Of a stretch of DNA of 64,000 bases, positions 28,486-37,752 are shown one piece after another. The stretch covers positions 1,054,001-1,118,000 of the forward strand of contig CP068450.1 in NCBI GenBank assembly GCA_023518375.1, in the 5' to 3' direction. Position numbers and translations under genes: made by a program. Below the pieces are notes generated by a model. It was not told the DNA's origin. It searched no databases and was given only the letters and a program-made list of their open reading frames with translations. Origin of the DNA: Candidatus Hepatincola sp. Av (lineage in GTDB: Bacteria > Pseudomonadota > Alphaproteobacteria > WRAU01 > Hepatincolaceae). The stretch's first letter is position 1. Every line of letters starts with the position of its first letter.

Positions 28486-29280
28486 ATGCGTTTAATTATT
28501 ACAAATAAAGTAGAACACTGGGTAGCTACCTATTTAAAAGAAAAGTTAAAATTACAAGCTAATAAGAAGTTTGTATTAGGTTTACCTACAGGTTCTACCG
28601 CTATTTTATTATATGAAAAACTCTTGCAGTTTTATAAGAACCAAGAAATTAGCTTTAAGCATGTTAGCACTTTTAACATGGACGAATATATTAAGCTAGC
28701 TAAAAACAACCCCCAAAGCTATTGGTCTTTTATGCACCAACATTTTTTTAACCACATAGATATAGACCCTACCAATATTAATATTCCCAACGGCAATGCC
28801 CCAGATATTAAAGGCGAATGTAGGTTATACGAGGAAAAAATTAAAAAAGCTGGTGGCATAGATTTATTCATTGGTGGAGTAGGGGAAAACGGGCATTTAG
28901 CCTTTAACGAACCTTATTCTTCACTATCTTCTAAAACTAGAGACAAAGAACTAAACCAAAATACTATTTTAGCCAACGCCAGATTTTTTAACAACGATGT
29001 TGCCAGTGTTCCTAAAAGTGCTATTACCGTAGGTATAGATACTCTAATGGCAGCTGGTGAGGTAGTAATTATGATTACCGGTGCAAAAAAAGCCTTAGCG
29101 TTACACCATGCCTTAGAAAAAGGAGTAAGCCATTTATGGCCAATTTCTATCTTACAATTCCATAAAAAAGCTATCATTGTGGCAGATGAAGGAGCTAGCC
29201 TTGAATTAAAAGTAAAAACTTACAAATATTTTAAAGAATTACAAGATGAATATTCAGTAATAGAGTCTTTAATAAAATAA
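28486..29280 (+). CDS. nagB: glucosamine-6-phosphate deaminase
   Basis: Converts glucosamine-6-P to fructose-6-P and ammonia, linking GlcNAc to glycolysis. Motifs: FVLGLPTGSTAILLYEKL, STFNMDEYIKL with the catalytic Asp, FIGGVGENGHLAFNEP with catalytic Asp/His equivalents (GxGENGHxAFNEP), and SAITVGIDTLM, VIMITGAKKALALHHALE. Length 264 is normal. AAAAGGAAG precedes the ATG. The gene stands alone between two repeat-rich gaps. Confidence 0.96.
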   Translation: MRLIITNKVEHWVATYLKEKLKLQANKKFVLGLPTGSTAILLYEKLLQFYKNQEISFKHVSTFNMDEYIKLAKNNPQSYWSFMHQHFFNHIDIDPTNINIPNGNAPDIKGECRLYEEKIKKAGGIDLFIGGVGENGHLAFNEPYSSLSSKTRDKELNQNTILANARFFNNDVASVPKSAITVGIDTLMAAGEVVIMITGAKKALALHHALEKGVSHLWPISILQFHKKAIIVADEGASLELKVKTYKYFKELQDEYSVIESLIK

Positions 29281-29486
29281 TTTTTAGCTAGCTTGGTTAT
29301 TACATATGTATAGGTCAGATAGTGTTGAGGACGAAACATAACTATATTGGTTAAAATATTGCATAAGGTATTAATGAGGTTATAAGTTGAAACTAGTAAT
29401 TTTTATATAGATTATTTATTACATGGAATACTTAAACCCTGTAAAAGTAAATATATATAATTTTATAGAAAAAGAGGAAGAGGACA
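29281..29486. other. gene-free gap after nagB
   Basis: No gene is visible. The phrase TATTAATGAGGTTATAAGTTGAA here (near 29371) resembles one near 30186, the start of a degenerate repeat field that continues after the small membrane gene. Confidence 0.35.
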
Positions 29487-29714
29487 ATGAATAATATAAC
29501 TTTCTTAAAGCTATTCAATAGTGTTTTCTTAGGGGTAGCGTTACCTATAGCTATTGTACTCCCCCGACACAGTTTAGTAGGTAATTCAGGAGATGTATAC
29601 AGTATATTAATATATTTTATATGTGTAAATATAACAGTTTTTATCTGTAAAGTTTTCAGCAGTAAACCTCTAACCGATGAAGAAAAAAAGGGGGATATTA
29701 AATACCAGTATTAA
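29487..29714 (+). CDS. small membrane protein of unknown function
   Basis: 75 residues with two hydrophobic segments (FLKLFNSVFLGVALPIAIVLP and YSILIYFICVNITVFICKVF) and a charged tail (PLTDEEKKGDIKYQY). A strong ribosome binding site AGAGGA lies 8 bases upstream. The base composition is more gene-like than the surrounding repeats. I do not recognise the family. It lies between nagB and nagA, so a link to GlcNAc uptake is possible but unsupported. Confidence 0.5.
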   Translation: MNNITFLKLFNSVFLGVALPIAIVLPRHSLVGNSGDVYSILIYFICVNITVFICKVFSSKPLTDEEKKGDIKYQY

Positions 29715-30558
29715 TGAAGTATTATTAAAACTAACCAATAATTTATGTATAAAATATGGAAGATTTTATCTTTAGAAATTAGTAATAGACTTTAATAACA
29801 TAAATAATCTTTATATAGGTTGTGTATTGCATGAAGATTAGTATTAATGAAATTATTACCACACTAACAGTATACATGAAAAACAATACATTGAGTATGA
29901 GTTAATGAAGTTGTTACTAAATATAACCCGTCTTGATAGATATTATCTAGCTATAAGCTTTTATGCAAGGTAATTAAAGATATCAACTTATTGGTTGCCT
30001 TATAAGATTATCTAGTTATAGGCTTTTAGGTAAGATTAGGATATTAATGAAGCTATAATTCTTAGACTGTACAGAGAGGTTATCTGTTAAGAATTTAGCA
30101 AGGTGAGGAGCATTAATTAAGCTATAAAATCTTATTTTGCTACTTATGAGATGAATTTTCATTGAATAAACTTTAAAATAACGATAATGAGGTTATTAGT
30201 TGAATTGCTTCCTAAAAAATCTCATAAAAATGAGTTTTACATTATAATTATATAGGTAGGTATTAATTACAAGTGGCATGAAAAATATGGTAAATTATAA
30301 ATTGCTATTTAATCAATTTGTAAATAATAAGTTATTAATGAAAGAGCTTACTAATAAGTCCTTAATTAAAACAGCTTACTACATAAGCCCATATAAAAAT
30401 GAATTTTGCTTTACATAGGTTATTAATTAAAATTTTTTTAGATAATAAGTTGGTTAATTAGTTGAAGTGTTTGCTAAAGCCCTCAAAAAAAAAATAGGAT
30501 TTTTCTAACATAGGTTATTTGATTAATTACAAGTGGTATAAAAAACGGTAGAAAAAAT
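29715..30558. repeat. degenerate tandem-repeat field upstream of nagA
   Basis: No gene in about 840 bases. Variants of ATTAATGAAGTTATTA recur at roughly 29727, 29845, 29902, 30045 and 30105. A longer phrase, TAGGT..TTAATTACAAGTGG followed by CATGAAAAA or TATAAAAAA, occurs near 30252 and 30518. The units look like an old ~100-150-bp tandem array that has decayed. The nagA promoter must lie at its end; no specific operator was recognised. Confidence 0.5.
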
Positions 30559-31725
30559 ATGGTAGACCAAAGTTATGCGTTGGTAGATGGTAAGGTTTTT
30601 AATGGTAAAACTTTCACCAAGTCTACAGTATTAGTGGAAGGTAATAAAATTACGGGGCTGGCTCCTTATAGTAGTTTACAACAACAAATTACTGCTAATA
30701 CTAAAGTTATTAATCTGAAGGATTGTATTATTAGTGCTGGTTTTATAGACCTGCAACTAAATGGTTGTGGGGGCGTACTGTTTAATGATGCAATTAGCAC
30801 GGCAACTTTACAAACCATGTATAATACCGTTTTACAGTTTGGTTGTACTAGTTTTTTACCTACTTTAATAACTACATCAGAACAAGATATGGAAAAAGCT
30901 GTAGCTGTAGCCACTAGTTTTTATAAAGAAAACCCTTATAAAATATTAGGGCTACATTTAGAAGGACCTTGTATTTCTACCATAAAAAAAGGCATTCACA
31001 ATGCTAAGTATATTCAACCTTTAACTGCTAAAATGGTAAGCTTTCTATGCCAAGCAGGGCAAAACCTCCCTTTGAAAATTACCCTAGCACCCGAGGTGAA
31101 TGATTTAGCCTTAATCAGGGAATTAATAAAAGCTGGTGTAAAAGTTTCTATAGGGCATACAAATGGAACCTATGAAGAGGTTGATGCCGTAATTCAAAGT
31201 GGAGCCAACCTAGCTACCCATTTATTTAATGCTATGTCGGGCTTGGAAGGAAGAAAGCCTAATGCCGTAGGAGCTATTTTAAACAACCCTAAGGTGTATA
31301 CAGGCATTATTATAGATGGAGTTCATGTAGATTACCATGCTATCCAAATTGTTCATAAAATTAAGCAAGATAAACTATTTATAGTAACTGATGGTGTAAC
31401 TCCTATGGGTACTAATTTACAAGAATTCATGCTAGCTAACCAAAAAATTTATGTGAAAAACAATAAATGTGTTAATGCTAAAGGAGTATTAGCTGGTGCC
31501 AATATTACTATGTTTGAATCCCTGAAAAATGCTGTTTTACAAGTTAAAATTCCACTTGATGAAGCCCTAAATATGGTAAGCCTATATCCAGCTAAGGCTA
31601 TGGGAGTAGCGAATAAACTAGGTAATATTCAAGTTGGATCTGTTGCTAATTTAGCTATTTTTCATGAAAAAAGTTGGCTCTATAAATATACTATGGCAGC
31701 AGGTAAACTATATGCTTATAATTAG
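30559..31725 (+). CDS. nagA: N-acetylglucosamine-6-phosphate deacetylase
   Basis: Removes the acetyl group from GlcNAc-6-P. Amidohydrolase signatures: GFIDLQLNGCGGVLFND, LGLHLEGPCISTIKKGIHN, TLAPEV, VSIGHTNGTYEEV with metal-binding His, ATHLFNAMSGLEGRKPN, GIIIDGVHVDYHAI, and FIVTDGVTPMG with the catalytic Asp. Length 388 is normal. The released acetate could be re-activated by the Acs encoded 3.3 kb downstream (inference). Confidence 0.96.
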   Translation: MVDQSYALVDGKVFNGKTFTKSTVLVEGNKITGLAPYSSLQQQITANTKVINLKDCIISAGFIDLQLNGCGGVLFNDAISTATLQTMYNTVLQFGCTSFLPTLITTSEQDMEKAVAVATSFYKENPYKILGLHLEGPCISTIKKGIHNAKYIQPLTAKMVSFLCQAGQNLPLKITLAPEVNDLALIRELIKAGVKVSIGHTNGTYEEVDAVIQSGANLATHLFNAMSGLEGRKPNAVGAILNNPKVYTGIIIDGVHVDYHAIQIVHKIKQDKLFIVTDGVTPMGTNLQEFMLANQKIYVKNNKCVNAKGVLAGANITMFESLKNAVLQVKIPLDEALNMVSLYPAKAMGVANKLGNIQVGSVANLAIFHEKSWLYKYTMAAGKLYAYN

Positions 31726-31795
31726 TTTTGCTATAACTAATAAGCTACAGGGATTTTATAGGCACAATGAAAGCTGTATCCTTATAGTTACTTTT

Positions 31796-31824
31796 AACCT
31801 TGTTAGGTTGGTTTTCACAAGGTT
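31796..31824 (+). terminator. stem-loop after nagA
   Basis: AACCTTGT pairs perfectly with ACAAGGTT across a 13-base loop, about 70 bases after the nagA stop. No T-run follows, so it may be a pause or processing signal rather than an intrinsic terminator. Confidence 0.35.
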
Positions 31825-31999
31825 AAGCCACAGGGAAGCGGTATATTAACGTTAGTTTGGGAATGAGAATATTTTACAAGAATATTGTAAAAAATATTTT
31901 ATAAGCATTTTCATTATAGGTGGCATTATAAGGAAGGCTTTAACTAAAGTAAGCAATTAATATAACCAATTAATAGAAAAATTAACCAAGAAGTTAGCT

Positions 32000-32842
32000 A
32001 TGAAAGACCAATTTGAACCGAGTTATATTTTTGTTTTTGATATTGAAACAATCCCCGATGACGAAGCGGCTATTCCCTTAATTAACGGAGATTTTCCTAA
32101 TATAGAGGCAAAAAGGGAAGCCTTAACTAATTACCATTTAGCCCTAACAGATGGTAAAAATTCTTTTTTAAGGCAACCTTTTCATAAAGTAGTAGCCATT
32201 AGTTTTTTGGTGGCTAAAATTACTAAAAATTACCATAATCAGGAAGAATATTTATTAAAAGAAATTCGTTCAGGAGGAACTCTTAACAGCACGGAAGAGG
32301 ATTTAATCAAAGGTTTTTTTCAAACAATTAATAAATTAAAGCCAAGAATTATTAGTTTTAATGGAAGAACTTTTGATATTCCCGTATTAAAATATCGGGC
32401 AATGAAGTACGGTATTTCAGGGGAGCTTTACCATACCTTAGGTAATAAGTATGAAAACTATAACCACCGTTATGCTACTGGCTGGCATTGCGATTTATTA
32501 GATGCTCTTTCAGACTTTGGAGCCTCTGCTAGAGTAAAACTTAATGAAGTATGTGCTATTTTTGGCTACCCAGGTAAAATAGGAGTTGATGGTTCTAAAG
32601 TTACCACCATGTACGATAATAAAGAGCTAAAAGGTATTCGGGATTATTGTGAAACCGATGTATTAAATACTTATTTAGTGTATTTACGTTATATGTTACA
32701 TATTGAAAAAATTAGTAAAATTGAATATAATAAGAATATCCAAGATGTAATATTTTTCTTAGAAAATAATAAAAATAAAACTCACTTTCAAGAATTTTTA
32801 ACCATGTGGCACACCGCTAGCAACGGTAAGTTGTTTTTGTAA
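32000..32842 (+). CDS. PolB-like 3'-5' exonuclease
   Basis: Predicted DnaQ-fold exonuclease of the DNA_pol_B_exo2 group. Exo I motif: VFDIETIPDD (D/E dyad). Exo II: IISFNGRTFDIPVLKYRA. Exo III: YCETDVLNTYLVYLRY. WHCDLLDALSDFGASARVKLNEVC and GYPGKIGVDG between them are typical of the family. Length 280 is complete. It probably acts in DNA repair or degradation. A decayed inverted copy of its middle part lies at about 34665-34811. Confidence 0.88.
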   Translation: MKDQFEPSYIFVFDIETIPDDEAAIPLINGDFPNIEAKREALTNYHLALTDGKNSFLRQPFHKVVAISFLVAKITKNYHNQEEYLLKEIRSGGTLNSTEEDLIKGFFQTINKLKPRIISFNGRTFDIPVLKYRAMKYGISGELYHTLGNKYENYNHRYATGWHCDLLDALSDFGASARVKLNEVCAIFGYPGKIGVDGSKVTTMYDNKELKGIRDYCETDVLNTYLVYLRYMLHIEKISKIEYNKNIQDVIFFLENNKNKTHFQEFLTMWHTASNGKLFL

Positions 32843-32884
32843 AATTTTTTAATTTAATGTTTTCCTTTACCTAGATAATCAGCT

Positions 32885-33140
32885 AAATATCAAGTTGTGT
32901 TAATGTAACATTAGGTAAAGTTACCTATAAGGAGTTTAGGCATAAATAGAAATTCTTGGTTATTAATAGCTAATATTTAGTTTGCCAAGAATTACCAGCC
33001 AAATTGTAGGCTTACCTATATAGCAAATAACAAGAGTTTATCTATAACAACTTACCTATAAAATTCCTTATAAAAGTTTTTTTAATTCCTCTTGCATATT
33101 TGAAAACAATGTGATTAATAACAACTAAATTAGCTTAGCC
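32885..33140 (+). repeat. long direct repeat, left copy part a
   Basis: About 256 bases repeated at 34295-34551, differing at only a handful of positions. It begins AAATATCAAGTTGTG and ends TTAGCTTAGCC. It lies 43 bases after the exonuclease gene. Inside, TAGGTAA/TTACCTA can form a small hairpin. With its partner it brackets the KilA-N gene. Confidence 0.9.
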
Positions 33141-33171
33141 TTTGCCTTACTTACTACTTTATCCTATAGGA

Positions 33172-33228
33172 TTGATTCAAATCCCCCTTAATAATTTTCC
33201 GTAAAATTATAGTTAATTAATTATTATG
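33172..33228 (+). repeat. direct repeat, left copy part b, with hairpin
   Basis: 57 bases repeated at 34826-34883 with almost no change (TTGATTC..AATCCCCCTTAA and so on to TTATTATG). It contains the perfect stem ATAATTTT-CCGT-AAAATTAT at 33191-33210. It ends 4 bases before the stop codon of the KilA-N gene, for which it may act as terminator. Confidence 0.85.
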
Positions 33229-33231
33229 TTT

Positions 33232-34125
33232 TTATTTGTCTTCTTCTTTTTCTGTATGCAAAGATGATAGTTCTGTTATTGCAGACAAAGAAGGCTGTTT
33301 GCTAATAGATTTACTAGGTTTTCTGCTATTTAAAATGTTTAAATATTCATTTTTAATATCTATTAATAAACCCTTTCTTTTCCCTTGATTTATCCCTTCT
33401 TTAATAAATTGAGCATTATGAGTTTCTAAGTTTGCTAATACTGTTAACTCATTTTCACTGGCATAATCTCTTATGTTTTTATCTTGATTAGCTAGTTCAG
33501 GATTAGCTATCCGCCATTTTTCCGCAGTTATGCCAAATAGTACAACATTTAATAAATTAGCTTCATCTTTATAGTGCTGTTTTTGTTTTTCAATAGAGCC
33601 TTGCTTACAAGGAATTATATATTTTGCTACAGAATAATTTTGCATATGATAATTTGTTTTAGCTAGTTCTCTTTTTACATGCCACTCAATACCTTGCCTA
33701 TTGTTTTCTTCTTTTTTTAAACGCTTATATTCCGTAATAATATGTAATTTTAAAATAGGGCTTAACCAAGAGCAAAACTCTAAAGCAATATCAATATGAG
33801 CGTAAGTGCCTCCATATTTACCAGTTTTTGCTTGTAAACCAATAGCATTCGTATTGGCAATGAGTTGTTTAACACTTAATTTGTAATTGTTTAATCCTAC
33901 GTTCTGTTTAATTATGGCGAATTTGCCATAATTAAAATTAGGATTATTTAATTCTTCCCATAAACCTAAGAATTCTACAGTATTCCTGTTTCTTAGCCAA
34001 TCGGCTATAAAATATTCACTCTCTTGTGTTTTTAAAATTTCTGTTAAATTAACATAATCTTCCTCTTGAATAGTATTTATAGTAATATCAATATTATTTA
34101 CAGTAATAGTTTGAACTTTAGCCAT
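33232..34125 (-). CDS. KilA-N domain protein (phage-type DNA-binding)
   Basis: The N-terminal ~110 residues match the KilA-N domain: DYVNLTEILK, ADWLRNRNTVEFLGLWEELNNPNFN, and KTGKYGGTYAHIDIALEFCSWLSPILKLHIITEYKRLK. This domain is common in phage antirepressor-like proteins. The C-terminal part (NYHMQNYSVAKYIIP.., NVVLFGITAEKWRIANPEL, ANLETHNAQFIKEGINQGKRKG) resembles the C-terminal domain often found with KilA-N in mobile elements. Length 297. It is bracketed by near-identical direct repeats about 1.41 kb apart, suggesting a duplicated or mobile cassette. The DNA target is unknown. Confidence 0.85.
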   Translation of the reverse strand: MAKVQTITVNNIDITINTIQEEDYVNLTEILKTQESEYFIADWLRNRNTVEFLGLWEELNNPNFNYGKFAIIKQNVGLNNYKLSVKQLIANTNAIGLQAKTGKYGGTYAHIDIALEFCSWLSPILKLHIITEYKRLKKEENNRQGIEWHVKRELAKTNYHMQNYSVAKYIIPCKQGSIEKQKQHYKDEANLLNVVLFGITAEKWRIANPELANQDKNIRDYASENELTVLANLETHNAQFIKEGINQGKRKGLLIDIKNEYLNILNSRKPSKSISKQPSLSAITELSSLHTEKEEDK

Positions 34126-34294
34126 TTATAGTTTCCTTATATGTAATTTTCTGTTTTAGATTAGCAAATACAAGATTGAATTTATCTCTTTCCTATAGTT
34201 TCCTTATGTTGTATTTATGCTAGTTGTTAGCACCTATATAAGTTGCATTAATTACAATATTATTATATGTTTACACCTTAGTAAATCATTTTAT
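34126..34294. other. short region upstream of the KilA-N gene
   Basis: AT-rich and gene-free. The phrase TATAGTTTCCTTAT occurs twice (34127 and 34195), the first copy acting as AAGGAAAC ribosome binding site for the KilA-N gene. Confidence 0.4.
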
Positions 34295-34551
34295 AAATAT
34301 CAAGTTGTGTTAATGTAACATTAGGTAAAGTTACCTATAAGGAGTTTAGGCATAAATAGAAATTCTTGTTTATTAATAGCTAATACTTAGTTTGCCGAAA
34401 ATTACTAGCCACATTGTAGGCTTACCTATATAGCAAATAACAAGAGTTTATCTATAACAACTTACCTATAAAATTCCTTATAAAAGTTTTTTTAATTCCT
34501 CTTGCATATTTGAAAACAATGTGGTATAATACCAACTAAATTAGCTTAGCC
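34295..34551 (+). repeat. long direct repeat, right copy part a
   Basis: Second copy of the 256-base repeat at 32885-33140, with scattered substitutions (for example TTCTTGTTTATT for TTCTTGGTTATT). It is followed not directly by part b but by ~270 bases carrying an inverted exonuclease relic. Confidence 0.9.
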
Positions 34552-34664
34552 TATTTGAGGATCAATCCCTTAGCCATTGCCATAGTTCAAACATTATCTT
34601 ACAGCAAAATAGCAATCCTTAGCTTATAGCTAAATACTAACATTAGCTATGCAAAATGCTAAAT

Positions 34665-34811
34665 ATTTACTCTAGCAGAGGTGCTAACATTGGCAAGAGC
34701 ATCTAGTAAATTCTAATGCCAACCAGTAGCATAACGGTGGTTATAGTTTTCATACGTATACCTAAGGTATTTATATACCTAAGGTATGGTAAAGTTCCCC
34801 CGCAATACCCC
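34665..34811 (-). pseudogene. inverted relic of the PolB-like exonuclease gene
   Basis: The minus strand matches exonuclease positions about 32410-32540: AACCAGTAGCATAACGGTGG, TTATAGTTTTCATAC, CCTAAGGTATGGTAAAG and CTCTAGCAGAGG all correspond to the reverse complement of that gene. Roughly four of five bases are shared, with small indels, and a 17-base internal tandem duplication gives two ATACCTAAGGTAT words at 34758 and 34775. Homology seems to fade leftward toward 34561. It is non-coding now. Confidence 0.75.
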
Positions 34812-34825
34812 ATTAGCCTTTAGTG

Positions 34826-34883
34826 TTTGATTCTAATCCCCCTTAATAATTTTCCGTAAAATTATAGTTAATTAATTATTATG
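34826..34883 (+). repeat. direct repeat, right copy part b, with hairpin
   Basis: Second copy of 33172-33228 with the same ATAATTTT-CCGT-AAAATTAT stem at 34846-34865. Together with parts a it forms the right bracket of the KilA-N cassette. The 167 bases from here to acs hold no gene. Confidence 0.85.
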
Positions 34884-35050
34884 CTTTTAAGTAATCCTGT
34901 TTTATATGATAGTGTTATTAGTTGTTGTATAAGTGTAGTGGTTGTGAAAGTTAATGGTAATAATTTATAATATACTATTACTATTAACTTTAAGAACACC
35001 ATAAAATACTACTGCAAAATAACACAACAACTAACATATAAAAATATACT

Positions 35051-36979
35051 ATGAAAAAATACTATAGTTTACAAAATCAACAGCATAGCCAACTAAACTT
35101 ACAAAAGTACTTGGAACTATACCAGTTATCTATTACTAAGCCTAATGAATATTGGGGCAAGATAGCCCAGCAACTCCATTGGTTTCAACCTTTTACTAAA
35201 GTGAAAAACACTTCTTTTAAGGCAGATAAGGTGGTAATTAAATGGTTTGAAGATGGTTTAACTAATGCTTGTTATAACTGTATAGATGTTCACTTACCAA
35301 CTAAAGCGAATGATACCGCTATAATTTGGGAAAGTAATGAAGTTGGTAAGGCTCAACATATTAGCTATAGGGAATTGCACCAGCAAGTTTGTAAGTTGGC
35401 TAATAGTTTACAAGCTATTGGGATTAAGCAAGGTGATGTGGTTACTATTTGTATGGGTATGGTGCCAGAGGCTATTTATGCCATGCTAGCTTGTGCTAGA
35501 ATTGGAGCCATTCATTCGGTAGTATTTTCAGGTTTTTCGGCTATTTCTTTACGGGAAAGAATGGAAGATTGTGAATCCTCTTATTTAATTATTAGTGATG
35601 TGCTAAAACGAGGAGCCACCACTATTCCTTTAAAAGATAAAATGCAGGAGGAACTAAACAATTATCCTAAGTTAAAACAGGTTATTGTTTGTGCCAGAGA
35701 GCAAGGTAAACCGGCATGCAGTATGAATGCTAAAGATGTTAACTTAGCCGATTACATGGCTACTGCTTCTACTAATTGCCCTGCTACCCCAATGTTAGCT
35801 AACAATCCCTTGTTTATTTTATACACTAGTGGTTCCACGAATAAACCTAAGGGAATAGTCCATAGTACAGGTGGCTATTGTGTATATGTAAAGCATACTT
35901 TTGCTATTAATTTTGATTACCGCCCTGAAGAATTAATGTGGACAGCCGCCGATATTGGCTGGATCACAGGGCATTCTTATATTGTGTATGGACCATTGCT
36001 TAATGGGGCAAAAATTTTATTATATGAGGGAGTTCCTACTTACCCAAGCCCTGCTAGAATGTGGCAGATTTGCAAGGAGCATCAGGTTAATATTTTATAT
36101 ACTTCCCCTACTTTAATTCGTAGTTTAATGAAACTAGGGAATAAATATATTAATAAGGAAGATACTACTAGCCTAAGGTTGTTAGCCTCGGTGGGAGAAC
36201 CTATTAATAAGGAAGCATGGGAATGGTATTTTAAAGTAGTAGGGCAAGAAAAAGCCTATGTGGTAGATACATGGTGGCAAACAGAAACAGGAGGCCATGC
36301 CATAGCTCCAATTCCTTATTTAGAAGAAATGCGTCCAACTGAAGCCTCATTACCTTGTTTTGGCATTAAACCAGTATTATTAAAGGAAAGTGGCAAGGTG
36401 GTTGAGGAGCCTTTGGTAGCAGGGGCTTTATGTTTGCAAGATAGTTGGCCGGGGCAAGCTATTACTATTTATAATAACCATGAACTTTTTGTAAAAACCT
36501 ATTTTAGCCAATTTGCTGGGTTTTACTGTAGTGGAGATAACGCCATGTATACAGATAATGCCAAGCATATTAGAATTGGTGGCAGGATTGATGATGTGGT
36601 AAATGTATCGGGGCATCGTTTGAATACTGCTGAAATTGAAAATATAATAGACCAACATGAAGATGTGGTGGAAGCCGCTGTAATTGGCATAGAACATGCA
36701 ATTAAAGGGCAAAGTTTATGTATTTTTGTAGTTACCTATGCTAAGCATACCGAGCATCAAAATATTATTAAGGAAGTTAGAGCGTTAATAGAAGAATATA
36801 TTGGTAAAATTGCTTTACCAGAAAAAATATTTTTTGTATCAGATTTACCTAAAACTCGTTCTGGTAAAATAATGCGTCGGATTTTAAGAAAAATTGCTAA
36901 TAAAGAATTCAATGCCTTAGGTGATGTTAGCACTTTATTAAACCCCGAAATTATTGAAGAACTTAAAAAATTAACATAA
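35051..36979 (+). CDS. acs: acetyl-CoA synthetase
   Basis: AMP-forming ligase making acetyl-CoA from acetate. Length 642 is normal. Motifs: FKVVFSGFSA-like VVFSGFSAISLRERMED, the AMP-binding loop ILYTSGSTNKPKGIVHS, DIGWITGHSYIVYGPL, VVDTWWQTETGGH, YCSGDNAMYTDN, RIGGRIDDVVNVSGHRLNTAEIE, and LPKTRSGKIMRRILR with the acetylatable lysine. Acetate could come from NagA action on GlcNAc-6-P, so a shared catabolic role is plausible. Confidence 0.97.
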   Translation: MKKYYSLQNQQHSQLNLQKYLELYQLSITKPNEYWGKIAQQLHWFQPFTKVKNTSFKADKVVIKWFEDGLTNACYNCIDVHLPTKANDTAIIWESNEVGKAQHISYRELHQQVCKLANSLQAIGIKQGDVVTICMGMVPEAIYAMLACARIGAIHSVVFSGFSAISLRERMEDCESSYLIISDVLKRGATTIPLKDKMQEELNNYPKLKQVIVCAREQGKPACSMNAKDVNLADYMATASTNCPATPMLANNPLFILYTSGSTNKPKGIVHSTGGYCVYVKHTFAINFDYRPEELMWTAADIGWITGHSYIVYGPLLNGAKILLYEGVPTYPSPARMWQICKEHQVNILYTSPTLIRSLMKLGNKYINKEDTTSLRLLASVGEPINKEAWEWYFKVVGQEKAYVVDTWWQTETGGHAIAPIPYLEEMRPTEASLPCFGIKPVLLKESGKVVEEPLVAGALCLQDSWPGQAITIYNNHELFVKTYFSQFAGFYCSGDNAMYTDNAKHIRIGGRIDDVVNVSGHRLNTAEIENIIDQHEDVVEAAVIGIEHAIKGQSLCIFVVTYAKHTEHQNIIKEVRALIEEYIGKIALPEKIFFVSDLPKTRSGKIMRRILRKIANKEFNALGDVSTLLNPEIIEELKKLT

Positions 36980-37019
36980 AATGTTAATAAAATTGTAGCG
37001 TAATAATTTTTATGTTAAT
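36970..37019 (+). terminator. 12-bp inverted repeat at the end of acs
   Basis: ATTAACATAAAA overlaps the last acs codons and pairs with TTTTATGTTAAT at 37008-37019 across a 26-base loop. The ATGTTAATTAAT word recurs downstream, so it may be the first unit of the repeat array rather than a dedicated terminator. Confidence 0.4.
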
Positions 37020-37075
37020 TAATATATTTACCCTGTGAATCTAAAGATCCTTTGTTATTTTCACAAATTTTTATT

Positions 37076-37255
37076 GTTTTTTATGTTAATTAATAAAAAA
37101 ACAACTAAAATAAAAGACAATATATTATATTTTTAATATAATCAAATAATCATCAATAACCATAAAATTATCTAAACTACCGAACTTAGCTTTTTTTAAA
37201 ATGGCTTCTTATTATTCTTCTTCTTAATAATATTAATATTATTATTAAATTGCTG
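37076..37255 (+). repeat. ~180-bp direct repeat, copy 1
   Basis: From TTTTTTATGTTAATTAATAA to AAATTGCTGG. Copy 2 lies about 677 bases downstream at 37753-37935 and is nearly identical, including ACTACCGAACTTAGC. Confidence 0.85.
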
Positions 37256-37752
37256 GTAATAAAATACATTAATACCAAAAATACCTATAATAGCTTGATG
37301 CAGTTGTTAATTAACAGAATAGATAAAAGAATAAAATTGCATAAAAATATACCATATGAGAGTGTAGATAGTTAATAAACAATGTAAGAGTAAAAATTGT
37401 TCTGTAGATTAAAGTATGTTGTTATCAAAATAAATACTTGCAATAGGCTTGATGCTATTAATTATTAATGAATATAAAAACCTAAAAATATTGGTATCAT
37501 AAAAATATTTACAATAGCTTTACACCGTTGGTTGTGAATTATAGAAATAGTAGGTATTAAAATATGCTGATATCACATTAAAATACCACAATAGCTTGAT
37601 AGCACTAGTTCTTAATTAACATAATAACTTGTGATTGTAATTCACTTATGGATTATAGCTGGAGTTATTAATGAAGATACAACCTGTGAGTATAACTCTA
37701 AAGCTCTAAGTTCATGATAAAACTTAGACTTATAATTACTTATGAATAAGTT

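Noticed and set aside
33171-33190. TTGATTCAAATCCCCC resembling a tRNA T-arm
   Set aside because: The flanking bases do not form a five-base T-stem, and no D-arm, anticodon arm or acceptor stem can be drawn around it.
34757-34787. Two ATACCTAAGGTAT palindromes 17 bases apart, looking like an operator for acs
   Set aside because: The word also occurs in the exonuclease coding sequence (reverse complement near 32435). Here it lies in the inverted relic of that gene, with a local tandem duplication, so a regulatory role is not needed to explain it.
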